A stretch of 33,867 bases of DNA from an uncultured Peptococcaceae bacterium (GCA_958417755.1 CATZDY010000023.1:1-33867); one strand, 5' to 3'. Shown: positions 16,356-23,908, counted from the stretch's first letter. Program-made: numbers and translations. The notes: generated by a model from the letters alone, not told the origin.

Positions 16356-16477
16356 TGACAAAAAAGGGAGTATTCAAATCATTTGGCAGGAAAACTAAAG
16401 GTAATGTGGAAGTGTTCTATACATCATTGTAAATTAAGTTTTCTAATGTAAGGCGTTCCTACAATTGATACGGGAAG

Positions 16478-16508
16478 CCCTATAAGAAAAAGTATAGGGG
16501 GGATTTTT
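16478..16508 (+). terminator. hairpin with T-run in the thioesterase-fhs gap
   Basis: CCCTATA (16478-16484) pairs with TATAGGG (16493-16499) around an A-rich loop, followed by GGGA and five T residues. It may end the thioesterase transcript or act as an attenuator in an fhs leader. No THF or ZTP riboswitch landmarks were recognised here. Confidence 0.45.
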
Positions 16509-16569
16509 CTAGTTTATTCGCTCCATAAATTTATGATCAACTGAAAAAAGAAAGGGGTTTTAACGCACA

Positions 16570-18330
16570 ATGGCTTATGATGCAACGAAATTAAAGGATT
16601 TTGAAATAGCTGAATTGGCTGAAAAAAATATGCCTACCGTGGCAGATTGGCAATCTAGATTGGATTTAAAACCAGATGAAGTAATACCATATGGAAGAAT
16701 CTGTAAGCTTGATTTTATTAAAATCATTGATCGCTTAAAAGATAGACCAGATGGCAAATACGTAAACGTGACAGCTGTAACCCCCACTCCTCTAGGAGAG
16801 GGAAAAACCACTACCACCATGGGTTTGGTGGAAGGTTTAGGCAAAAGAGGTCAAAATGTTGGGGCAGCCATTCGCCAGCCTTCAGGTGGACCTACCATGA
16901 ATGTGAAAGGTACTGCAGCTGGTGGTGGGAATGCTTTGGCGATTCCCATGACTGAATTTTCATTGGGACTTACTGGTGATTTGAATGATATCATGAATGC
17001 TCATAACTTGGGTATGGTGGCCTTGACTGCTCGGATGCAACACGAAAGAAATTATGATGATGCTGAATTAGCAAAACGTAATTTACGTCGTTTGGATATT
17101 GATCCCACCAGAGTCGAATTTAAATGGATTATTGATTTCTGTGCGCAAGCTTTGCGTAATATTGTCATTGGTTTAGGCGGCAGAATGGATGGCTATGCCA
17201 TGCAGTCCGGTTTTGCCATTGCTGTAAGTTCTGAAATTATGGCAATTCTAGCTGTAGCCAAAGATTTGAAGGATTTGCGGGATAGAATTGGTAAAATTAT
17301 TGTTGCTTATGATAAAAAAGGAAACCCCGTTACAACTGCAGATTTAGAAGTGGATGGCGCAATGTCTGCATTTATGAGAAATGCTATTAACCCCACTTTG
17401 ATGAGTACTGCAGAATATCAACCTGTTTTGGTGCATGCAGGTCCATTTGCCAATATTGCCATCGGACAATCTTCCATCATTGCTGACCGCATTGGTTTGA
17501 AAATGTTCGACTATCACGTAACAGAGAGTGGTTTTGCCGCTGACATTGGGTTTGAGAAATTCTGGAACGTAAAATGTCGTTTCAGTGGACTTACCCCCAA
17601 TGTATCTGTTTTGACCACAACCATTCGGGCTTTGAAAATGCATGGTGGCGGTCCTAAAGTTTCTCCTGGTCGTCCATTGCCTCAAGAGTATATCAATGAA
17701 AATGTGGGTTTGGTGGAAAAAGGCTGTGAGAACCTGGTACACCATATTAATACTGTTAAAAAATCTGGCATCAATCCTGTTGTTTGCATCAATGCTTTCC
17801 ATACTGATACCAAGGATGAAATCAATGCAGTACGTAGAGCTGCAGAAGCTGCTGGCGCCCGTTGTGCTCTTTCTGAGCATTGGCTAAAAGGTGGCGACGG
17901 TGCTTTGGAATTGGCTGATGCTGTCATCGATGCTTGCAATGAAAAAGTGGACTTCAAATATCTCTATCCATTGGAAATGCCTTTGCGCCAACGGGTTGAA
18001 GTTATTGCCAAAGAGGTATACGGTGCTGATGGCGTTTCCTGGACACCAGAGGCAGAAGCAAAAGCGAAAATGTTTGAAGAGAATCCAGAGTACAAAGATT
18101 TTGCTACTATGATGGTAAAAACCCATTTGAGTTTATCTCATATGCCAGATCTCAAAGGTGTTCCCAAAGGATGGATTTTACCTGTACGTGATGTTCTTAT
18201 CTTTGCTGGTGCAAAATTCCTTTGCCCCATGACAGGTACCATTAGCTTGATGCCTGGTACTGGTTCTGATCCAGCTTACAGAAGAATTGATATTGATACT
18301 GAAAACGGTAATGTAAAAGGTTTATTCTAA
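16570..18330 (+). CDS. fhs: formate--tetrahydrofolate ligase
   Basis: Fhs joins formate to tetrahydrofolate with ATP hydrolysis, making 10-formyl-THF; in acetogens it feeds the methyl branch of the Wood-Ljungdahl pathway and can run in reverse to make ATP. The 586-residue protein has the P-loop TPTPLGEGKTTTT (about 71-83), the conserved ALRNIVIGLGG, HAGPFANIAIGQSSIIAD, RALKMHGGGPK and the C-terminal INAFHTDT. It is about 27 residues longer than the well-known Moorella enzyme; apparent insertions are near residues 155-170 and 364-380. ATG 16570 follows AAAGGGG. The gene stands alone before a strong terminator, consistent with independent and perhaps high expression. Confidence 0.97.
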   Translation: MAYDATKLKDFEIAELAEKNMPTVADWQSRLDLKPDEVIPYGRICKLDFIKIIDRLKDRPDGKYVNVTAVTPTPLGEGKTTTTMGLVEGLGKRGQNVGAAIRQPSGGPTMNVKGTAAGGGNALAIPMTEFSLGLTGDLNDIMNAHNLGMVALTARMQHERNYDDAELAKRNLRRLDIDPTRVEFKWIIDFCAQALRNIVIGLGGRMDGYAMQSGFAIAVSSEIMAILAVAKDLKDLRDRIGKIIVAYDKKGNPVTTADLEVDGAMSAFMRNAINPTLMSTAEYQPVLVHAGPFANIAIGQSSIIADRIGLKMFDYHVTESGFAADIGFEKFWNVKCRFSGLTPNVSVLTTTIRALKMHGGGPKVSPGRPLPQEYINENVGLVEKGCENLVHHINTVKKSGINPVVCINAFHTDTKDEINAVRRAAEAAGARCALSEHWLKGGDGALELADAVIDACNEKVDFKYLYPLEMPLRQRVEVIAKEVYGADGVSWTPEAEAKAKMFEENPEYKDFATMMVKTHLSLSHMPDLKGVPKGWILPVRDVLIFAGAKFLCPMTGTISLMPGTGSDPAYRRIDIDTENGNVKGLF

Positions 18331-18347
18331 TAAACATAGATGACTCG

Positions 18348-18375
18348 AAAAGCCCCGGACATGTCCGGGGCTTTT
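18348..18375 (+). terminator. strong intrinsic terminator after fhs
   Basis: A perfect 12-bp GC-rich stem AAAAGCCCCGGA / TCCGGGGCTTTT (18348-18359 with 18364-18375) encloses CATG. The A/T flanks allow bidirectional action. It is the most stable terminator in the window. Confidence 0.95.
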
Positions 18376-18410
18376 GTTATGAAAAACTATTTTGTGCTTG
18401 CTTCTTGCGT

Positions 18411-18438
18411 TTGCAAAGATTTTGATCTGTGCTACAAT
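18411..18438 (+). promoter_or_regulatory. sigma-A promoter of the folate operon
   Basis: TTGCAA (18411-18416) and TACAAT (18433-18438) are 16 bases apart, with TGC before the -10. The start would be near 18445, just ahead of GGGGGAGAG and the HD-protein start at 18482. Confidence 0.6.
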
Positions 18439-18481
18439 GTTCAGGAAACAACCCAATTTGTTTATAAAGGGGGAGAGCCCT

Positions 18482-19051
18482 TTGAATAGACTAAAAGCCA
18501 TTTGTGAAGATGCCTTTTACCTGACATATTTAGAAAAAAATGCACAAAAGGAAATGAATAGGCAATTTTGTAAGCATGATTTTGCCCACATGTTTCAAAC
18601 TGCACAATTAACTTATCAATTATTACAAAGGGAAAATTTTATAGCCAATCTGATGGAAGAGGAAAACAAGGGGATAAACAAACGGGAGGTTATTTATGCT
18701 GCTGGTTTGTTACATGATATTGGTCGTTGGGTGCAATATGAGACAGGGGAAGATCATGCCTTGGCAGGGGCAAGACTTGCTTATGATATTTTAAATAGAG
18801 CAGAGTTTTGTTCTCAGGAAATAAAAATGATTCAACAAGCCATACAAGAACATAACAAGCAAAAGGTAAATGTTAGTTTGTTGGGAAAAACTCTTTGTTT
18901 GGCGGATGACCTTGTGCGGCCTTGTTTTCAATGTCAGGCTAAAGCTGATTGTTATAAAATGCCTCAACTAGAAGAGCAAAAGAAAAGGATGGGGTTTGTG
19001 GAGGTTGAATATGGGGAAGCAGAGTTGCAAAAGATCTTAAGTGATGAGTGA
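18482..19051 (+). CDS. HD-domain phosphohydrolase in the folate operon
   Basis: HD-domain proteins are metal-dependent phosphohydrolases. From TTG 18482 it has 189 residues. Likely ligands are His32 (KHDFAH), His78-Asp79 (AGLLHDIGRW), His92 and Asp142-143 (LADDLV). A C-terminal cysteine group (Cys148, Cys151, Cys157) may bind a metal. TTG 18482 follows GGGGGAGAG; the ORF upstream would run through the promoter. The stop overlaps the folP region by close packing, so it is the first gene of a folP-folB-folK operon. The folate pathway needs removal of phosphates from dihydroneopterin triphosphate before FolB, so this gene is a candidate for that step. That is inference; the family link is firm, the substrate is not. 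Confidence 0.82.
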   Translation: MNRLKAICEDAFYLTYLEKNAQKEMNRQFCKHDFAHMFQTAQLTYQLLQRENFIANLMEEENKGINKREVIYAAGLLHDIGRWVQYETGEDHALAGARLAYDILNRAEFCSQEIKMIQQAIQEHNKQKVNVSLLGKTLCLADDLVRPCFQCQAKADCYKMPQLEEQKKRMGFVEVEYGEAELQKILSDE

Positions 19052-19068
19052 GTGGGGGCGTTACAAAA

Positions 19069-20283
19069 ATGGGAATGAAAAGAATAAGAAATATAGAAGT
19101 ACTTAATAAAAAAGAGGCTATGGAAGAATTGGTTCGCATTGGCGCAGAACAAGGTGGCTGTGTTTTGATGGCACCCAAAGCAATACACCGGGTGCTGAAA
19201 ATATATGATTTGGATCCCCGGCAAGCCAGTGTCATTAAGCAAGAAATGCTGAGCAGGGGGGGAGAAGCAGCGGTGGAAAAAGGAGTGCTTGATTTTTCCG
19301 TATCTTCCAGCAATGTTTTATTGATGGGAACTTTAAAGCAATATGCGGGCCTGATGACCAAATTAAAAATGCAACCCTTTGGCTTGGCTTCTTTGGCTAA
19401 ACAAATCAAAGAAGTATTGACAAGATTGGAAGGCCGTTCAGCTAAATGGTTGACTTGTAGAGATAAACGCATTCAAGTGGGGATGCGCACTTTAATCATG
19501 GGCATATTAAATGTTACTCCTGATTCTTTTTCTGACGGAGGAAAGTATGCTGATCCTGGGTACGCTGTGGAACATGCCTTGTCTATGGTAGAGGATGGGG
19601 CGGATATCATTGATTTAGGGGGGGAATCCACCCGTCCAGGACATATTCCAGTGGACGCGGAAACGGAAATGAAGAGAGTTTTACCAGCTTTAAAAAGACT
19701 CATTCGGGAAGTTCCAGTGCCTATTTCCGTGGATACTTGCAAGGCTCCAGTGGCAGAGGCAGTTTTAGCCGAGGGAGCTCATATTATCAATGATCAATGG
19801 GCTTTGGGGTTTGATAATGATATGGCCGCTGTAGTGGCCCGTTATGAAGTGCCAGTCATTCTGATGCATAATCAAACAGGAACAGAATATCAAGAAATGA
19901 TGGGGGACATGATTCATTACTTTGAAACCAGCATTCAAAAAGGTATGGCAGCTGGTATCCAGCGCGATAATATGTTAATAGATCCAGGTATTGGTTTTGG
20001 TAAAGATGTCGAACAAAATTTGGAGGTTATGAATCGTTTGCCAGAATTAGCATGTCTAGGCCTTCCGGTTGTTCTTGGCACCTCTCGCAAAGGAATGATT
20101 GGCAAAGTATTAGGCCTCCCAGTAGAACAACGGGTAGAGGGTACAGCTGCCACTGTATCTGTGGCCATTGTAGGTGGTGCAGATATTGTAAGGGTTCATG
20201 ATGTAAAAGAAATGTCCAGGGTGGCCCGGATGACTGATGCTATGGTGCGTGCAAGGGCATTGGGAGGGCATTGGGATGGATAA
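19069..20283 (+). CDS. folP: dihydropteroate synthase with N-terminal extension
   Basis: FolP condenses 6-hydroxymethyl-dihydropterin pyrophosphate with p-aminobenzoate to give dihydropteroate, and is the sulfonamide target. From ATG 19069 it has 404 residues, about 130 more than the classical enzyme. The catalytic TIM barrel starts near residue 142 with LIMGILNVTPDSFSDGGKY, then IIDLGGESTRPG, ISVDTCKAPVAEAVLAEG, IINDQWA, LIDPGIGFGK and LGTSRKGMIGKVLG. The N-terminal ~135 residues form a separate domain of unknown function, seen in other clostridial and archaeal FolP. ATG 19069 follows GTGGGGGCG; GTG 19048 is an alternative. folB starts within its last codons. Confidence 0.94.
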   Translation: MGMKRIRNIEVLNKKEAMEELVRIGAEQGGCVLMAPKAIHRVLKIYDLDPRQASVIKQEMLSRGGEAAVEKGVLDFSVSSSNVLLMGTLKQYAGLMTKLKMQPFGLASLAKQIKEVLTRLEGRSAKWLTCRDKRIQVGMRTLIMGILNVTPDSFSDGGKYADPGYAVEHALSMVEDGADIIDLGGESTRPGHIPVDAETEMKRVLPALKRLIREVPVPISVDTCKAPVAEAVLAEGAHIINDQWALGFDNDMAAVVARYEVPVILMHNQTGTEYQEMMGDMIHYFETSIQKGMAAGIQRDNMLIDPGIGFGKDVEQNLEVMNRLPELACLGLPVVLGTSRKGMIGKVLGLPVEQRVEGTAATVSVAIVGGADIVRVHDVKEMSRVARMTDAMVRARALGGHWDG

Positions 20284-20635
20284 AATCATTCTAAAAGGCA
20301 TGAAATTTTATGCTTTTCATGGGTTTTTGCCCCAGGAAAAAGAATTAGGACAAACATTTACTGTGGATATCGAGCTATGGAAACAATTGCAGAATGCTGG
20401 TAAAAAAGATAAAATTGATGCAACCATCAATTATGCTGATGTTTTTTATTTAACCCAAAAGGTAATAACAGGTCCATCGGTTGATTTAATTGAAACTTTG
20501 GCAGAAAATATTGCCCAAGAGATTTTAATCAATCATTCGGTACAAAGGGTAAAGGTGGTAATTAAAAAACCCAGTGCACCTGTGCCTGGAATCTTTGATT
20601 ATATGGCAGTGGAAATTGAGCGGGAAAGGCCATGA
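20276..20635 (+). CDS. folB: dihydroneopterin aldolase
   Basis: FolB splits 7,8-dihydroneopterin into 6-hydroxymethyl-dihydropterin and glycolaldehyde. From ATG 20276 it has 119 residues, the normal size. Motifs are MDKIILKGMKFYAFHGFLPQEKELGQ with the pterin-site region, NYADVFYLTQ, DLIETLAENIA and a final VVIKKPSAPVPGIFDYMAVEI with the catalytic Lys. The start overlaps the end of folP by eight bases, with GGGAGGG upstream, indicating translational coupling. Confidence 0.95.
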   Translation: MDKIILKGMKFYAFHGFLPQEKELGQTFTVDIELWKQLQNAGKKDKIDATINYADVFYLTQKVITGPSVDLIETLAENIAQEILINHSVQRVKVVIKKPSAPVPGIFDYMAVEIERERP

Positions 20636-20666
20636 GTTGGATAAATATTAGGAGAGCGGGATTTTC

Positions 20667-21161
20667 TTGGAGAAAAAAATAGTATATATCGGGATTGGCT
20701 CCAATATGGGTTGTAAAGAAACGAATATTTATCAAGCATTGGATAAATTAGGGGCAATTCCGGGGGTTACAATAGTAAGAACTGCCAAATTGTACAAAAC
20801 GGATCCTGTGGGACCAGTTTCCCAGGATTGGTTTTTGAATACAGTGGCAGAGTTACAATGTACCTGTGACCCTTGGTCTTTGTTACAAGAGTTACAAAGA
20901 ATAGAAAATGATATGGGTAGAGTACGCACAATACGTTGGGGCCCAAGAATCATTGATTTAGATATTTTAATATTTGAGGATAAAATTATCAATACAGGTC
21001 AGCTAACAGTTCCCCATCCTTATATGGCGGAAAGGGCTTTCGTCTTAATTCCTTTACAAGAACTATGTCCTAATTTGGTTTTGCCAGGAATGGGACGGGT
21101 CGTTGATTTGGCCGGCGTGGTGGAAGGTAAACATCAAGTACATCCTTATCATGTTTCTTAA
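20667..21161 (+). CDS. folK: 6-hydroxymethyl-7,8-dihydropterin pyrophosphokinase
   Basis: FolK transfers pyrophosphate from ATP to 6-hydroxymethyl-dihydropterin, the step just before FolP. The 164-residue protein shows YIGIGSNMG at the N-terminus, TDPVGPVSQDWFLNTV in the middle, and the signature RWGPRIIDLDILIF with the magnesium-binding Asp pair, followed by VPHPYMAERAFVLIPL. TTG 20667 follows AGGAGAG by about ten bases. It is the last gene of the folate operon and is followed by a bidirectional terminator. Confidence 0.96.
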   Translation: MEKKIVYIGIGSNMGCKETNIYQALDKLGAIPGVTIVRTAKLYKTDPVGPVSQDWFLNTVAELQCTCDPWSLLQELQRIENDMGRVRTIRWGPRIIDLDILIFEDKIINTGQLTVPHPYMAERAFVLIPLQELCPNLVLPGMGRVVDLAGVVEGKHQVHPYHVS

Positions 21162-21207
21162 AGTGATTTGCCATGCCACACTGAAAATAACAGTAAATAT
21201 TGTGAAC

Positions 21208-21237
21208 AAAAAGCAATCGGGAAAACGATTGCTTTTT
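21208..21237. terminator. bidirectional terminator between folK and the amidohydrolase
   Basis: The perfect 12-bp stem AAAAAGCAATCG / CGATTGCTTTTT (21208-21219 with 21226-21237) has a six-base loop. With an A-run on one side and a T-run on the other it can stop both converging transcripts. Confidence 0.92.
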
Positions 21238-21273
21238 CCATAATGTAAATGGTTCTGAAAAGATATTTGTGTA

Positions 21274-22482
21274 TTAGGCAGGGTAAAAAATAGAATGAAT
21301 TTGGGATAAACATCGCATATCTTGCAAAGGATTTCCCTGCACAATGATGCAGGAAACCGGTTGTCCAACACCAAAAGTGCCGTGATGGTTAAGTCCTAGC
21401 AAGCCAGCACCACCAGAGGTAGCGGCAGAGAGGATTTTGCTTGTAGATAAACCTGCTTTTTGCATGAGAAGTAGTTCCGTAAGATAATCTTTGCCATGAA
21501 AAACGCCATTGGCGCCAGCATCAGTTCCTATGGCCAAAGGAACATTGAATTCCCCAGCCAAAGCTACCATTTCTAGCTGGCTTTGTACCATTTTCGCAAT
21601 GTTTTTCCGTTCTTTTTCTGTATATTGTTGGGCATAACCTTCTTGTAATTGGTTGGCTACAGCTGCCAAGGTAGGAACCCATACAATGCCTTTTGTAGCC
21701 ATTTCTTTTAAGGTGGCCTTGGTCATAAAATAGCCATGTTCTATGGAACGAACCCCTGCTTTTATAGCCATTTGTACCGCTTGATCAGAGCTGGCGTGGG
21801 CCATAACAGGAAGACCATATGAAGTTGCAATCTGTACCAAATGATTTAACTCTTGCTGGGTAAATTGGATGCTGCCCACTTTACCATATTCCTGAAAGCT
21901 TGCGATTCCAGAGACCAATACCTTGATGTGAGTAGCACCTGTATGCCGGCGTTCTTGAATGATTTTTGACAATTCCTGAGGATCACAAGCTGGTCCTAGA
22001 AAAGAACCATAGAAATGTTCTTTTCTTAAAGCTGGCCCACTGCTACAAAGGAAAGGAGTGATTTTGTGTTCCCTTTTTCTTTGCCTGCTGATGGCCAAAG
22101 CAATTCCATTTTTGTCCCCGCCATCGCGTAAAACCATAATACCATGCCGTAGTGCCTCCAATATGTGTTGTTCTTCTTGGAGCCAATTTTTTGAGGGGCT
22201 GTTCCAGCGCTTTAACGTATGCTGAAAATCCAAGCTATCCAAAGCCAAATGCACATGACAATCCACCAAACCAGGCAAAATAGTGCAATGAGGAAAGTGA
22301 AAAACCTGTGTTGGCGTCAAATAAGGGATAGAAGATGGTATAGTAGTATGGCTATGCAGAATATTGTTAACAATGAACAATGATGCATTTTTTTGGAGAA
22401 CAGATGTTTGACCATCAAAAAGCCAAGAAGCTTGGATAAGGATGCGTTGATTATTTTGTATGGATATCATTTGTGGTACCAT
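21274..22482 (-). CDS. metal-dependent amidohydrolase (imidazolonepropionase/prolidase-like)
   Basis: This amidohydrolase-superfamily enzyme belongs to the subgroup resembling imidazolonepropionase and Xaa-Pro dipeptidases. All binuclear-site residues are visible in the 402-residue protein: His76 and His78 (VDCHVHLA), Lys187 (HIKVLVSG), His229 (MAHASS), His249 (IEHGYF) and Asp321 (GTDAG). There is no signal peptide, so it should be cytosolic. On the minus strand ATG 22482 follows AAGGAG by about nine bases. It is the only minus-strand gene in the window, lying between the folate and pantothenate operons. Its substrate cannot be deduced; neighbours give no clear hint. Confidence 0.88.
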   Translation of the reverse strand: MVPQMISIQNNQRILIQASWLFDGQTSVLQKNASLFIVNNILHSHTTIPSSIPYLTPTQVFHFPHCTILPGLVDCHVHLALDSLDFQHTLKRWNSPSKNWLQEEQHILEALRHGIMVLRDGGDKNGIALAISRQRKREHKITPFLCSSGPALRKEHFYGSFLGPACDPQELSKIIQERRHTGATHIKVLVSGIASFQEYGKVGSIQFTQQELNHLVQIATSYGLPVMAHASSDQAVQMAIKAGVRSIEHGYFMTKATLKEMATKGIVWVPTLAAVANQLQEGYAQQYTEKERKNIAKMVQSQLEMVALAGEFNVPLAIGTDAGANGVFHGKDYLTELLLMQKAGLSTSKILSAATSGGAGLLGLNHHGTFGVGQPVSCIIVQGNPLQDMRCLSQIHSIFYPA

Positions 22483-22506
22483 GGTAAAAGCTCCTTATTT
22501 TTTTTC

Positions 22507-22536
22507 ATTATATCATAGGTTGCCAAATGTCTGTAA
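22507..22536 (-). promoter_or_regulatory. possible sigma-A promoter of the amidohydrolase gene
   Basis: Read on the minus strand, TTACAG (22531-22536) and TATAAT (22507-22512) are 18 bases apart, with TGA before the -10. The start would be within about 10-15 bases of the AAGGAG. Confidence 0.45.
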
Positions 22537-22636
22537 GGATTTGTAAAAAAATTGTGGGTGTGTTTTTAATTATATTTATTGATTGTTTGAATTGTTATGA
22601 AAATTAATAAAATTGTTTTTTTAATAAAAAATTGGG

Positions 22637-22666
22637 TTGTCACTTCTTTCCTTACTGTGGTACAAT
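22637..22666 (+). promoter_or_regulatory. sigma-A promoter of the pantothenate leader
   Basis: TTGTCA (22637-22642) and TACAAT (22661-22666) are 18 bases apart, with an extended TGG before the -10. The start would be near 22673, giving a leader of about 327 bases before the first gene at 23000. The AT-rich 22540-22636 separates it from the divergent gene. Confidence 0.75.
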
Positions 22667-22672
22667 GCTTTG

Positions 22673-22809
22673 CAGAAAGGATAGTATCCTGCGGGAACTA
22701 TACCATTTATTTGAAATGTGATGAGTAAAACCGCTTGGAACTACAATGGACCGAGACGGAAGGTAGGTGTTTGGTATGCCTTTCGGCTGCGTAGTCGAAA
22801 GGCTTTTTT
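22673..22809 (+). promoter_or_regulatory. structured leader RNA, candidate riboswitch or attenuator for the pan operon
   Basis: The first 137 bases of the predicted transcript are rich in pairing and end in an intrinsic terminator well before the first gene. Visible pairs include GGATA/TATCC near 22679-22689, CATTT/AAATG near 22708-22722, GCGG/CCGC enclosing that hairpin, and ATACCA near 22704 with TGGTAT at about 22771. A terminator placed between promoter and operon implies regulated read-through. The pan RNA motif is a known leader of panB/panC/panD operons in Firmicutes, so this may be a member, but I could not verify its consensus. An 88-codon ORF across it is rejected. Confidence 0.55.
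22778..22809 (+). terminator. intrinsic terminator inside the pan-operon leader
   Basis: GCCTTTCG (22778-22785) pairs perfectly with CGAAAGGC (22796-22803) around a ten-base loop, followed by six T residues. It lies about 190 bases before the first gene. Confidence 0.9.
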
Positions 22810-22886
22810 AATAAATCGTGAACCTATTGAGCTTGCGAAGTATAAACCACCGGCTATGTGGGTGCGCGGAGAATGTTATACAAAAG

Positions 22887-22939
22887 ATCACCTTTTCGCG
22901 ATAATGAGGTTGTTCATTTATAACGAAAGGAAAGGTGAT
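22887..22939 (+). promoter_or_regulatory. second hairpin in the pan-operon leader
   Basis: ATCACCTTT (22887-22895) pairs with AAAGGTGAT (22931-22939). An alternative register pairs CCTTTTCG (22891-22898) with CGAAAGG (22924-22930), and GTTATA/TATAAC flank within the same stretch. This suggests alternative structures downstream of the terminator. Confidence 0.5.
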
Positions 22940-22999
22940 TATAATAAGTTGAATGAATCGGTTCTATGTTTCAGCAAAAAGTAAGGAGGAGGAGAAATT

Positions 23000-23908
23000 T
23001 TGGCAAATTCTACAGTGGCCATTATCGGTGCGGGAAAAGTAGGCAGTGCTTTGGCGTTATTGTTACAGGAAAAAGGTTATGTGATTCAGTCCATAGCCAG
23101 TAAGTCAAACCTATCTGCACTTCAGTTGGCCCAGGCAACAAAGGCCAGGGTTTGTCAAACTCCTGCAGAAGCGGTTACAGGTGTTCAGATGGTATTGATT
23201 ACCACACCCGATGGGGCCATTGCATCTGTATGTGAGGAAATTGACCAAAAAAAGGGGTTTGCCCCAGGACAAATTGTGGTACATACCAGTGGAGCATATC
23301 CGTCTTCCATATTAATGGGAGTGGAAAAGGCAGGGGCTTTTCCTTTGTCCTTGCATCCATTACAGTCTTTTGCCAATGTGTCCAGCGCATGTTCTGTTCT
23401 CCCTGGTTCTTATTTTGCTTTGGAAGGACATCCTGCTGCTCTCCCGTTGGGCAAGAAATTAGTTGCTGATTTAGATGGTAAAGCCTTTTGCATAAAAGCC
23501 AAAGATAAAGCTTTGTATCATACAGCTGCCTGTGTGGCTTCTAATTATTTGGTAAGCCTCATTGATTTTGCTACATCTTTATACAGCAATTTTGATCTAT
23601 CCCAGGAAGAGGCTTTTCAAGCTTTGTATCCATTATTGCAAGGGACATTACAGAATATAGCCCAAGTGGGAATTCAGAAGGCTTTAACAGGTCCTATTGT
23701 CAGGGGCGATGTGCAGACTGTTCAGACCCATTTGAAGGCTTTAGCTCCACTGGGGCTGGCGGAACAACATGTATACCAAACCTTAGGGCTTCGTACAGTA
23801 CGGATAGCCCAGAAGAGAGGGGCCATTACAAATATGCAGGCCAATGAATTGTTACGGATTTTGAATGAGGAGGATCATGATGGAACGGATAACCACAGCT
23901 TATTTTAA
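23000..23908 (+). CDS. Rossmann-fold NAD(P)-binding protein with DUF2520 domain
   Basis: The 302-residue protein has an N-terminal Rossmann domain with the dinucleotide motif VAIIGAGKVGSALALLL and LITTPDGAI, then HTSGAYPSSIL and LHPLQSFA. A helical DUF2520 C-domain runs from about residue 135, similar in layout to ketopantoate or ProC-type reductases. TTG 23000 follows GGAGGAGGAG. panB starts 29 bases inside its 3' end, so it is the first gene of a pan operon. No panE is present, so it may reduce ketopantoate to pantoate between PanB and PanC; an unrelated reductase, PanG, fills that role in Francisella. Substrate is inferred from context only. Confidence 0.85.
   Translation: MANSTVAIIGAGKVGSALALLLQEKGYVIQSIASKSNLSALQLAQATKARVCQTPAEAVTGVQMVLITTPDGAIASVCEEIDQKKGFAPGQIVVHTSGAYPSSILMGVEKAGAFPLSLHPLQSFANVSSACSVLPGSYFALEGHPAALPLGKKLVADLDGKAFCIKAKDKALYHTAACVASNYLVSLIDFATSLYSNFDLSQEEAFQALYPLLQGTLQNIAQVGIQKALTGPIVRGDVQTVQTHLKALAPLGLAEQHVYQTLGLRTVRIAQKRGAITNMQANELLRILNEEDHDGTDNHSLF

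Noticed and set aside
16378..16569. THF or ZTP riboswitch upstream of fhs
   Set aside because: Both classes are known near folate genes, but the conserved cores I know for them are not visible in this gap.
22718..22984. 88-codon ORF in the pan-operon leader
   Set aside because: It runs straight through a perfect intrinsic terminator and several hairpins, has no ribosome binding site and no family resemblance; the region is better explained as structured leader RNA.
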